A DNA stretch of 64,000 nucleotides from Sphaerisporangium melleum (GTDB lineage: Bacteria; Actinomycetota; Actinomycetes; Streptosporangiales; Streptosporangiaceae): the NCBI RefSeq assembly GCF_014646695.1, contig NZ_BMNT01000005.1, positions 122,770 to 186,769 of the forward strand. Direction: 5' to 3'. Made by a program: the position numbers and the translations under genes. The notes under the pieces were generated by a model, which was not told the origin of the DNA, did no database searches, and saw nothing but the letters and a program-made list of their open reading frames with translations. Positions 8,211 to 15,969 of this stretch are shown in pieces. Numbering within the stretch: the stretch's first letter is position 1; every line of letters begins with the position of its first letter.

Positions 8211-8843
8211 ATGCCCTACGACGCGGAGGACACCAGACGACGGATCTTCGACGCGGCCGCCGCCGAGTTCGCCGAGCGCGGCCTGGCGGGGGCGAGAGTC
8301 GACCGCATCGCGACGGCCGCCAAGGCCAACAAGCAGGCCATCTACCTCTACTACGGGAACAAGGAGAAGCTGTTCGCCGCCGTCCTGCGGGCGAAGCTGG
8401 AGGAGGTCCGCGACTCCGTCTCCATCGATCCCGACGCGGTGGCCGGGTCGGTGGGGCAGATCTTCGACTGGTACCGGGAGCATCCCGAGCTGATCCGGCT
8501 GCTGCTGTGGGAGGCGCTGGAGGCGGGCGACGAACCCGACGAGAGCGAACGGGAGCGCCGGGACGCCTTCCGGGAGAAGGTCTGCCATCTCGTGGGCGGG
8601 AGCCCGAGCCATCTCGCCGAGGACGCGCTCGTCCGCTCCGCGCAGGACCTGATGTTCACCATCATGGGACTGATCGCCTGGAACTTCGCGGTGCCCAATA
8701 TGTGCCGCATGGTGCTGGACGAGGACACCGACCAGGCCGCCTGGGCCCGCCGCCGCGCGACGGTGATCGAAGCCGTCCGCAGGCTCACCACCCCCTCCCT
8801 CGCCTCAGAAGCGGAGGCTCGCCGTGACGCGCCTCGACACTGA
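8211..8843 (+). CDS. TetR/AcrR-family repressor
   Basis: A 210-aa regulator with an N-terminal helix-turn-helix (TRRRIFDAAAAEFAERG, then the recognition segment ATAAKANKQAIYLYYGNKEKLF) at residues 8-55. The rest is an all-helical ligand and dimer domain. It is divergent from the SDR gene and overlaps the following dehydratase gene by 20 bp, so it probably controls a small catabolic or detoxification unit of SDR plus dehydratase. A matched pair of operator-like sites lies in the shared promoter. The inducer is not known. Confidence 0.9.
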   Translation: MPYDAEDTRRRIFDAAAAEFAERGLAGARVDRIATAAKANKQAIYLYYGNKEKLFAAVLRAKLEEVRDSVSIDPDAVAGSVGQIFDWYREHPELIRLLLWEALEAGDEPDESERERRDAFREKVCHLVGGSPSHLAEDALVRSAQDLMFTIMGLIAWNFAVPNMCRMVLDEDTDQAAWARRRATVIEAVRRLTTPSLASEAEARRDAPRH

Positions 8844-9798
8844 CCGGATCCGGGCGGCTCGCCGGGTGATCGACCCGGTCTTCCTCGACACCCCCCTGTA
8901 CCGCTGCGACGCGCTGGAGCCCGCCCTCGGGTGCGCGGTGAGCATCAAGCTCGAAACCGCGAACCCGGTGCGCAGCTTCAAGGCCCGGGGCACCGAGCTG
9001 GTCGCGAGCCGGCTCGCCGGCACGAGCTCGCCGGCCGCGGTGTGCGCCAGCGCGGGCAATCTCGGCCAGGCCCTCGCCTGGTCCGGCCGCGGCCGGGGGC
9101 TCGACGTCACCGTCGTGGCCTCCCGCTTCGCGCCCGCGGCGAAGCTCGATCGCATCCGCGCGCTGGACGCCAGGCTGGAACTGGTGGACGGCGACTTCGA
9201 CACGGCTCGCGAGCGAGCGGCGGCACTCGCCCGGTACGAGGGCATCCGGCTGGTCGAGGACAGCCTGGACATCGAGACCTGCGAGGGCGCGGCGACCATC
9301 GGCCTGGAACTGGTGGACTCCGCGCCGTCGTTCGACGCCGTCCTGATCGCACTCGGCGGCGGGGCGCTGGCCACTGGTGTGGGCCATGTGCTGAAGTCCT
9401 TCGCGCCCGGCGTCGAGGTCATCTGCGTACAGCCGCTCGGCGCGCCGGCGATGACGCGTTCCTGGCGGCAACGGCGCGTCGTCACCACCGACTCGACCGA
9501 CACCATCGCCGACGGCGTCGCCGGCCGCCGTCCCATCCAGGCCGTCCTGGACGATCTCCTCCTGGTCGCCGACGACGCCGTCCTGGTGCAGGAGACGTCG
9601 ATCATCGCCGGCATGCGACTGCTCCTCGAACACGCCGGCCTCGTCGTTGAACCGTCGGCCGCGCTCGGCATAGCGGCGATCCTCGAAGACCGCGACCGCT
9701 TCGCCGGCCGGCACGTGGTCACCATCATCTGCGGCGGCAACGTCGACCTGCCCGCCTACCACCGCTGGACCGGTGCTCCCCCCGTCCATGGTCCTTGA
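8824..9798 (+). CDS. PLP-dependent threonine/serine dehydratase-like protein
   Basis: A 324-aa fold-type II PLP enzyme. The Schiff-base lysine is K53 in SFKARG; the substrate/phosphate loop appears as SAGNLGQAL, the tetraglycine-type phosphate cradle as ALGGGALATG, and a conserved C-terminal C-G-G-N motif as IICGGN. The family deaminates Thr/Ser or racemises related amino acids. It has no regulatory ACT domain, so it resembles the short catabolic or racemase type. The GTG at 8824 is preceded by GGAGG within the TetR gene; the 20-bp overlap implies co-transcription. Exact substrate is not predictable. Confidence 0.85.
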   Translation: MTRLDTDRIRAARRVIDPVFLDTPLYRCDALEPALGCAVSIKLETANPVRSFKARGTELVASRLAGTSSPAAVCASAGNLGQALAWSGRGRGLDVTVVASRFAPAAKLDRIRALDARLELVDGDFDTARERAAALARYEGIRLVEDSLDIETCEGAATIGLELVDSAPSFDAVLIALGGGALATGVGHVLKSFAPGVEVICVQPLGAPAMTRSWRQRRVVTTDSTDTIADGVAGRRPIQAVLDDLLLVADDAVLVQETSIIAGMRLLLEHAGLVVEPSAALGIAAILEDRDRFAGRHVVTIICGGNVDLPAYHRWTGAPPVHGP

Positions 9799-9992
9799 CG
9801 GTCGCTTTCGAAAGACGTGCAGAGCCGGGCGTTATCCGGCCATTCGGCCATTGACAGGTGCCCAGACAGCAATCAATATGCGCTTGTACATCTCAATTCA
9901 GCACTCGCAAGCGGCTCGGCAGCGTGGCCGGGTGGAAGAAACCGGCCACATTCAGTGGACCGGGCCGACCTTAAGTCGAGTGGAGGCGGAGA

Positions 9993-10661
9993 TTGGGCGG
10001 CCTTCGAATCGGAGCGCACGACCGGCGGCGGAGAGCGGCCGGGAAACCCAACGGACGACGCAGAAGACTCACCACGTTAACAGTGCTCACAGCCCTGATC
10101 TCCGGACTGTGCGTGACCGTGACACCGAGCGCCGCTCAGGCCGGCCAAATCGGCCCGCAGATTTCCTGCCCCACCGACCCCAATATCGTGTGGCGACTGA
10201 CGTTCTACGGCCGCACCCCGTATTTGGAGGGATACCGGTACACCGCGATTTCCACCACCCCGACGTTCAACGTGAGTGACGCCCGGGTCGTGGACAACGC
10301 CCTTGACTCGCCGATCAATGCGACGTTCACCTCATCCCAGTCGCGCACCTGGCGGATCAGCGTCACGGTGGGCGTGACGGCCGAGCTGACGAGTTATCTG
10401 CAGACCAACGTCAGCACGCAGATCGTGCAGGAACGGACCACCGCCATCGGCGTGAACGCCAGCCTCGTCGTCCCCCCGCACAGCCGGGTGACCGGGCAGT
10501 ACGGTGTGCAGGCGTACGACGTGGCCTACGACGCCCAGAAGTATTGGTCCTGGCCGGCCAACACCTCGAAACCGCGCGAGAAGTGCTGGGACCAGGGCAC
10601 CCAGCGCGGCGCCACCAACGCTCCGACCGTCACCGAAGGCTGGCGCTTCATCGCGGGCTGA
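9993..10661 (+). CDS. Secreted protein with an aerolysin/ETX-MTX2-like pattern
   Basis: A 222-aa protein beginning at a TTG preceded by GGAGGCGGA. The basic N-terminus (RRRRLTTLTVLTALISG) and SAAQAG form a signal peptide of roughly 50 residues. The mature protein has alternating Thr/Ser strands (NATFTSSQSRTWRISVTVG, then TSYLQTNVSTQIVQERTTAIG) followed by SLVVPPHSRVTGQYGVQAY. That order, a polar beta-hairpin then a V-P-P-x-S/T strand, is characteristic of aerolysin-type beta-pore formers such as ETX/MTX2. It is shorter than classical toxins. The fold assignment is by eye only. Confidence 0.65.
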   Translation: MGGLRIGAHDRRRRAAGKPNGRRRRLTTLTVLTALISGLCVTVTPSAAQAGQIGPQISCPTDPNIVWRLTFYGRTPYLEGYRYTAISTTPTFNVSDARVVDNALDSPINATFTSSQSRTWRISVTVGVTAELTSYLQTNVSTQIVQERTTAIGVNASLVVPPHSRVTGQYGVQAYDVAYDAQKYWSWPANTSKPREKCWDQGTQRGATNAPTVTEGWRFIAG

Positions 10662-10764
10662 CCGGAAACAGCGCAGCAGATGCGGAAGCCCTCATTGCAG
10701 AGGTGTCCTTGACCGCGATCCGGATTCTGCCGCACAGGACGGCGCAGGGCCCGGATCGGGGTGA

Positions 10765-11919
10765 TCAGGTGGTGCTCTCCGCGGGGATGCGAGCCCGGAC
10801 GAGGAAGCCGCCGCCTGGCCGGCGGGTCGCGCTGAACTCGCCGCCGAGCACGTGGATCCGTTCGCGCAGGCCGGCGAGGCCGCGTCCGCTCCCGCCGGGT
10901 GAGGCGGTGCGCGTCCCGGAGCCGTCGGTGCCGACCTCCACGGTGATCTCCGTCGCGTGGCGGTGCACGTGGACCACGGTACGGCTGCCGTGGGCGTACT
11001 TCAGGGCGTTCGTCAGGGCCTCCTGCACGACCCGGTAGGCCGCGATCTCGGCGCCGCCGGTCGTCTCCCGGGGGCCGCCCTCCTCGGTGAACTCCACCGG
11101 CTGGCCGGCCAGCCGGGTCTGCGTCACGAGTGCGTGCAGCTCCCCGACGGGCGGCAGCACCGGCTCGGTGCCGTGGTCGGGGTTGAGCAGGTCGAGCAGG
11201 TGCCGCAGGTCGGTGATGGCCCGCCGGCCGGTGTCGGTCACCGCGGTCAGGCTCTGGTCGAGGCGTTCCGGGACGGCGGCGAGGTACCGCGCCGCCTCGG
11301 CCTGCACGACCATCGCCGTCACGTGGTGGGTCACGACGTCGTGCAGCTCGCGGGCGATGCGGGTGCGTTCGGCGGCGCGGGTGGCCTCGGCGACGTGGCG
11401 GCGGCGTTCCGCCTCGGCGGCCCGCGAGAGCCGCAGCCACGAGCCGCCGCCCCACGCGACCACCAGCGTCAGGTAGAACGTGGTGAACCCGGAGACGCCC
11501 TCTGCGGATCCGAGCCGGTGAAGCGCGACCGACAGCGGCACGTACGCGACGGAACAGGCGATCATGACCGCGCGCCGGTGGCGTTCCAGATGGGCTCCGG
11601 CACTGAACAGTGCCACGGGCAGCGCGTTGCCCGCGAACGTGTGGTAGCCGCGGAGCTGGTCGACGGCGAAGCCGGCCGCCACCAGGGCGAGGCAGACGGC
11701 CGGCCACCGCCGGCGCACGGCCAGTGGCAGGCACTCCAGGGCGATGACCCCGATGGTCGCCGCGTCGAAAGGGCGGTCCGGCAGCTCGCCGACCTCCGTC
11801 CCGTGCCCGTCGAACGCCGGCACGAACGACAGTGCGGCGAACAGCAGCGCGAACGGAAGATCCTGGACCACGACGTCGCACCGGCGCCACAGGTCCGGGA
11901 TGCGCCGGATTCCGATCAC
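10765..11919 (-). CDS. NarL-type sensor histidine kinase
   Basis: A 384-aa membrane histidine kinase. The first 165 residues hold about four hydrophobic segments with short loops and no large sensor domain. The phosphoacceptor is H193 in RIARELHDVVTHHV, a HisKA_3 dimerisation motif, and the ATPase domain is seen in the N-box region (VVQEALTNALKYAHG) and G-box (GRGLAGLRERI). It starts at a GTG whose TGA neighbour is the stop of the CPBP gene (4-nt overlap), so the two are translationally coupled. No response regulator lies next to it in this window, which is unusual for this kinase type. Confidence 0.88.
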   Translation of the reverse strand: MIGIRRIPDLWRRCDVVVQDLPFALLFAALSFVPAFDGHGTEVGELPDRPFDAATIGVIALECLPLAVRRRWPAVCLALVAAGFAVDQLRGYHTFAGNALPVALFSAGAHLERHRRAVMIACSVAYVPLSVALHRLGSAEGVSGFTTFYLTLVVAWGGGSWLRLSRAAEAERRRHVAEATRAAERTRIARELHDVVTHHVTAMVVQAEAARYLAAVPERLDQSLTAVTDTGRRAITDLRHLLDLLNPDHGTEPVLPPVGELHALVTQTRLAGQPVEFTEEGGPRETTGGAEIAAYRVVQEALTNALKYAHGSRTVVHVHRHATEITVEVGTDGSGTRTASPGGSGRGLAGLRERIHVLGGEFSATRRPGGGFLVRARIPAESTT

Positions 11920-12752
11920 GGGACGAGCGTAGTGCCGGCGCCGGCCGGAGCGGAGCGGCGGCGACGGGGCACCACGGTGCCGCGCCTGCGGGCCAGCCGC
12001 ATGAACAGCAGCGTCACCACCAGGCCGGCGATCACCGTCACCAGGCTCGCCTCGGGCCCGAAGTCGCCTCCGGTCAGCAGCGCCGGACCCGACGTCACGC
12101 CGTCGAGCAACCCCTCGGACCCGGTCTTGCCCGAGACGTCGGTACCGAAGATGCCGGCCTCGGTGTAGTTCCAGGCGAAGTGCAGGCCGATCGGCAGCCA
12201 GAGCGTGCGGGTGGCGGCGTAGGCGGCGGCGAGCATCCAGCCGGCCTCGATGCCGATGGCGAGCGCGCCCCACAGGGTGGCGTGCGGGTTGATGATGTGC
12301 ATCAGGCCGAACACCAGGCCGGTCAGGACGAGCGCCCCCCAGGTGCCGAGGCGCTCCTCGATGATCCGGAACAGCACGCCGCGGAACATCACCTCCTCCG
12401 TCACGGCGGCCGCGGCCGTGACGCCGATCAGCGTCACCGCGCCGCCGGCCGAACCCCAGCCGTCCACCCGGTAGCCGCCGAACAGGGCGATCAGCGCGAT
12501 GACGGCCCCGAACATCCCCGCACCGATCAGCGCCCCGCGGCCGAGGGAGCCGGCGGCTCCCGCCCTGGCCACCTCCAGGGGGTCGCGGCGCTCGGTCCAC
12601 CGCACCACTTTCGCGTACGTCAGCAGGGTGAGCAGGGCCGTCGCGACGCCGGTGATCAGCGTGAGTAAAGGGCTCCCCTGCACCGCGCCCACCACCAGGC
12701 TGCCGAGGAAGGCCACCACCGCGACGGCCCCGAGTTGCTTCACCAGTCGCAT
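11916..12752 (-). CDS. CPBP-family intramembrane metalloprotease
   Basis: A 278-aa multi-spanning membrane protein of the CAAX-processing/bacteriocin-processing (ABI) family. The signature residues are E119-E120 and R124 in EEVMFRG, a histidine in FGLMHIINP and another in HFAWN. Bacterial members have been tied to bacteriocin self-immunity, maturation and membrane stress sensing. The ATG at 12752 has GAAGGAGT upstream; the longer open frame lacks hydrophobic sequence. It is the first gene of a two-gene unit with the histidine kinase. The substrate is unknown, but the coupling suggests the protease and sensor act together. Confidence 0.87.
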   Translation of the reverse strand: MRLVKQLGAVAVVAFLGSLVVGAVQGSPLLTLITGVATALLTLLTYAKVVRWTERRDPLEVARAGAAGSLGRGALIGAGMFGAVIALIALFGGYRVDGWGSAGGAVTLIGVTAAAAVTEEVMFRGVLFRIIEERLGTWGALVLTGLVFGLMHIINPHATLWGALAIGIEAGWMLAAAYAATRTLWLPIGLHFAWNYTEAGIFGTDVSGKTGSEGLLDGVTSGPALLTGGDFGPEASLVTVIAGLVVTLLFMRLARRRGTVVPRRRRSAPAGAGTTLVP

Positions 12753-12944
12753 GACGACTCCTTCGTGCGTTCCCGCGGCCGGATGCCGCGCGTTGCCGAG
12801 AACGCTATGAATTCGCGGCCCCGAAATCGTCACCACCCAGTGGACATCCGCCCGTAGCTCGCACGGGGGACAACCCGGCCCGGCCACCCGCTCTCCCGCG
12901 ACGGCGAATGACGAATACCCTTAGTAAAGTTGTCGCAACACAAG

Positions 12945-12972
12945 GTAATGAGAGGTGGTAGAAGGTCTGTAG
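12945..12972 (+). promoter_or_regulatory. Conserved upstream element of XRE regulator copy 1
   Basis: The string GTAATGAGAGGTGGTAGAAG, continuing GTCTGTAG, is nearly repeated ahead of the second copy of this regulator at 24470-24497. Its conservation next to diverged flanks suggests a functional promoter or operator, probably for self-control. Confidence 0.5.
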
Positions 12973-13017
12973 TACGGCTGATGGGGCCGCGGTTGAGCTT
13001 CAGCGGAGGGGGCGCCC

Positions 13018-14340
13018 GTGAGTACGGATTCGATCGATCCGCATGCCTCGGTGTGGCATCTGTACGGGGCCGTCATGCGGCACCTACGGGAGAGCAAGCG
13101 CAATCTCGGGCTGCGCCGGGCCGGGGAGATGATGTACACCGACTTCTCGAATCTGGCCAAATGGGAACGCGGTGAACGCGTTCCCCCGGCGGACATGGTC
13201 CAGCGCCTGGACCAGGTGTACGACGCCCGGGGCGTCCTGGCGGCCTTGTACAACGTGCTGGTCGACTTGAAAACCGCCACCGAATCAGCCCAGCGCTACG
13301 CGGGTAGAAACCTGGAAAACCCCGTATATGCCAACGGAGACGACGACATGGAACGTCGAGCCGCCCTCCACCTCCTCGCCGGACTCGGCACCCTCGGCAC
13401 ATTCGGCACCCTCGGCATCTCCACCGAACCCGTCCGCGAACTCCTCGACCTGGCCCTGGGCCACCCTCACCGGCCCCTGGAAGAGTGGGACGCCGCCTGC
13501 ACCGATCACCTGTACGCCCTGCGCACCCGGCCACCGGCCCAGGTCGCCGCCGACCTGTTCATCGACCTGATGGAGGTGCGACGCCAACTCCAGGTCTCCA
13601 CCCCGGCCGAGGTGACCGAGCTGCAGCGCGTCACCGCCGTGCTGGCGTCGATCCACGCCAACGCGCTGACCCGGCTGGGCGCCCACGGCTCCGCCATCCG
13701 CTGGTGGTACAGCTCACGCCAGGCCGCCGACGCCTCCGGAGACCTCGGACTTCAACTCCTCGTCCGCTCGGAGGAGACCGGCCACGGCCTCTACGGCCAG
13801 CGCGACCCGGAAACCATCCTGCGCATGGTCCGCAGCGCCCAGCAACTCATCGACAAGCCCCAACTCAAGCTGCTGACCACCGAGGCAAAAGCGCTGTCCA
13901 TGCTCGGCAGACACGACGAAGCACTCAAGACGTTGAGTGCTCTGCACAGGGCCGCAGATCAAGGTGACGCCGACAGGTACGGCTTCTGGACCCCGAATCA
14001 GGTTCATTTCACCGATAGCTGGGTGTACGCCGGAGCGGGCGAGGAGTCCGCAGCCGACACGGCCCGGGAGAAAGTACTCAACTCCTCCCGCGACTACGTG
14101 TACCTCGTCAACGTGCAACTCCACGGTGCGCTGAGCACGGTCACCCGGGGCGGCATCGACGAGGGCCTGCGCCAGGCGGCCACGGCGATCGACGCGGTGG
14201 CCCCCGCCTACCGGAGCCAGCACATGATCGAAACCGCCAAGCTGGTGCTCCGCGCCGTCCCCCGCGACCAGCGCACCCGTCCCTCAGCGACCGAGTTCCG
14301 CGAACTCCTGGCCACCGCGCCTGCTCCGCAAGGCACCTGA
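13018..14340 (+). CDS. XRE-family regulator with TPR-like C-terminal domain, copy 1
   Basis: A 440-aa protein. Residues about 15-70 carry a helix-turn-helix (RRAGEMMYTDFSNLAKWERG, then PPADMVQRLDQVYDARG). A Gly/Leu/Thr-rich hinge (LAGLGTLGTFGTLG) leads into about 300 residues of helical pairs that look TPR-like (TEAKALSMLGRHDEALKTLSALH). It begins at a GTG after a GGAGGGGG site. It is a close paralogue of the gene at 24540, with identical length and a nearly identical first 150 residues. This architecture is common in streptomycete-like genomes, often beside specialised metabolite or signalling genes. The ligand is unknown. Confidence 0.85.
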   Translation: MSTDSIDPHASVWHLYGAVMRHLRESKRNLGLRRAGEMMYTDFSNLAKWERGERVPPADMVQRLDQVYDARGVLAALYNVLVDLKTATESAQRYAGRNLENPVYANGDDDMERRAALHLLAGLGTLGTFGTLGISTEPVRELLDLALGHPHRPLEEWDAACTDHLYALRTRPPAQVAADLFIDLMEVRRQLQVSTPAEVTELQRVTAVLASIHANALTRLGAHGSAIRWWYSSRQAADASGDLGLQLLVRSEETGHGLYGQRDPETILRMVRSAQQLIDKPQLKLLTTEAKALSMLGRHDEALKTLSALHRAADQGDADRYGFWTPNQVHFTDSWVYAGAGEESAADTAREKVLNSSRDYVYLVNVQLHGALSTVTRGGIDEGLRQAATAIDAVAPAYRSQHMIETAKLVLRAVPRDQRTRPSATEFRELLATAPAPQGT

Positions 14341-14455
14341 CATACGAAACCGTCATCTCGACGAAGGTGCCGGCCGACGCAACGCGCGCAATATCTGGAG
14401 CTCCGGCTCTTGGAGGCACGGCGATAATCACGCCCCCGCAGACACGCATCGCTAT

Positions 14456-14499
14456 GCTGCCGTCACGGTTCGGATGTGCATACGTACCGTGACGGCAGC
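14456..14499. promoter_or_regulatory. Perfect 14-bp inverted repeat ahead of an unknown gene
   Basis: The arms GCTGCCGTCACGGT (14456-14469) and ACCGTGACGGCAGC (14486-14499) are exact complements around a 16-nt loop. The structure lies 38 bp upstream of the start at 14538. It has no T-tract and is not next to a gene end, so an operator or an RNA leader hairpin fits better than a terminator. Confidence 0.55.
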
Positions 14500-14537
14500 T
14501 CGCGCCTTGTTTCCACACCAGGCCCGGAGAAACGCAT

Positions 14538-15584
14538 ATGCATGACTTCCCGAACGACGCCGCCGATCATGCTGCTCTGATCTCCGCGCCCGCCGGACAG
14601 CAGATGAGTGACGAAATCATCGACTCCACCCTCCGCCGAATAGCGGAAGCGGTCCAGCAGCTCATCGTGCAGCAAGAGCAGGCGGAGCACCATTACGAGA
14701 TGCTTCTGGAAGAGGGCGAACGCCGCATCACCCAACGAGCGGCGAGCCGAGACGATAGTCCGGGTGCATGGCGGGAGAGACTCATTGTTGATCCCCTCGG
14801 TTCGCTCCTCTCCGAGCGTGAACGCCTCGCCGCGCAGGCCGCGAAAGCTTCGCGCGAGAGCATGATGGAGTTCGCGGCCTGGTGGGCGGATGTAGCGGCC
14901 GGCGCCTTGATCTCCGCCTTACTCGGGGGTCGGCGGCTGACAGTGGGCCGTGTGGTGATGACCGACCCGCACGGCTTTATGGACCAGTCAGAAGTGGAGC
15001 AAGTGGCACCGCTGGACGATGGCCTACGGCAACTGATCGAGATGGCCGTGTGGATGGACGACGGCCTGCCGGCCGGAGCGCACGGGGGCGCCCCGCGCGC
15101 GGTCGGTGGGTTCGAGTTGGCGGAACGCTTCGGCATGATCGTGCGACGTCGCGACGACGGCAATCTGGTACTGATCGCTGACGGGTTTCCCGCAGCACGC
15201 CGGCGTCGCTTGTGGGGTGAGAACTGGATCCAGCATCGGATACCCGACCTGCCACCCACGTTCATTCTCCAGCAAGCGCTGACCCGCGTAGCGGCACCTC
15301 AGGAGGCGGCTACCGCCATCTTCGATGCCTGTTTCGCGCTGGATTTCACGATGGCCGCCGCTCACCACCGTGGAGTGCTGGAGAGCGAGCTGCATGTGGC
15401 CGATGCCGCCGGTGACAACGAGCGTGGCTCCCGGCTCGATGAAGCGATCAATCGCATCATCGATATCGAGTTCGAACTGCCGCACGCATTGACCGCCTAC
15501 GCGCAGGCCCTTACCGACCACCTGCCCGCCGTACGTATGGCCGTTCAGGGCAGTACGACCAGCTCTCGAGGATCCGACTCATGA
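14538..15584 (+). CDS. Hypothetical protein, no family recognised
   Basis: A 348-aa protein starting at ATG 14538 after GGAGAA. The N-terminal 90 residues are charged and helical with coiled-coil character (EAVQQLIVQQEQAEHHYEML). A short hydrophobic patch (WWADVAAGALISALLGG) near residues 114-130 could be one membrane segment or a buried helix. The remainder mixes acidic and Arg-rich stretches (PAARRRRLWGENWIQHRIPD). No catalytic motif was recognised. It has its own leader with a long hairpin and is convergent with the gene at 15604. The context (regulators, dnaE, peptide cluster) gives no clear function. Confidence 0.7.
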   Translation: MHDFPNDAADHAALISAPAGQQMSDEIIDSTLRRIAEAVQQLIVQQEQAEHHYEMLLEEGERRITQRAASRDDSPGAWRERLIVDPLGSLLSERERLAAQAAKASRESMMEFAAWWADVAAGALISALLGGRRLTVGRVVMTDPHGFMDQSEVEQVAPLDDGLRQLIEMAVWMDDGLPAGAHGGAPRAVGGFELAERFGMIVRRRDDGNLVLIADGFPAARRRRLWGENWIQHRIPDLPPTFILQQALTRVAAPQEAATAIFDACFALDFTMAAAHHRGVLESELHVADAAGDNERGSRLDEAINRIIDIEFELPHALTAYAQALTDHLPAVRMAVQGSTTSSRGSDS

Positions 15585-15603
15585 CCTGATACTCCGGCCC
15601 CGA

Positions 15604-15969
15604 TCACAGCTCGCCGCGGCGCCACGCCTCTTCTTCGGCGGCGAGCATTTCCAGGTCGAGAGGCTGAAGGTCGAGACCATTGATCCAGACTGAGCCCAGC
15701 GTGGCGAACTCGTGCAGGTTGTCCTCTGTGACCTCGCCGTGTACGTGGAACCAGGTGATCAGCGGCGCCGTGGCGGGCCGGTCGGCGTCACAGGAAGCGC
15801 AGAGCACCACGACGGAGTATCCGCGTACTTCGGCGCCACGACTGTTGGTCCAGCTGTTCGGGACCCGGACCGACAATATTCCTTCACCGTCACACCGCCC
15901 GCACTCGGGCGGTGTCTCCGAGAGGACGATTTCGACCGGGCCCGATTCACAATCAGGTCGATCTGTCAC
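15604..15969 (-). CDS. Small zinc-ribbon-like protein coupled to dnaE
   Basis: A 121-aa protein with two CxxC pairs, ECGRCDGEG near residue 23 and LCASCDAD near residue 57. These are likely to bind one zinc as a ribbon. The rest is acidic, ending in a helix (LEMLAAEEEAWRRGEL). The family resembles small uncharacterised actinobacterial zinc-ribbon proteins. Its GTG start at 15969 overlaps the dnaE TGA (GTGA), so translation is coupled to the polymerase. That makes a role with this dnaE, or simple co-transfer, plausible. No enzymatic residues are seen. Confidence 0.75.
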   Translation of the reverse strand: MTDRPDCESGPVEIVLSETPPECGRCDGEGILSVRVPNSWTNSRGAEVRGYSVVVLCASCDADRPATAPLITWFHVHGEVTEDNLHEFATLGSVWINGLDLQPLDLEMLAAEEEAWRRGEL

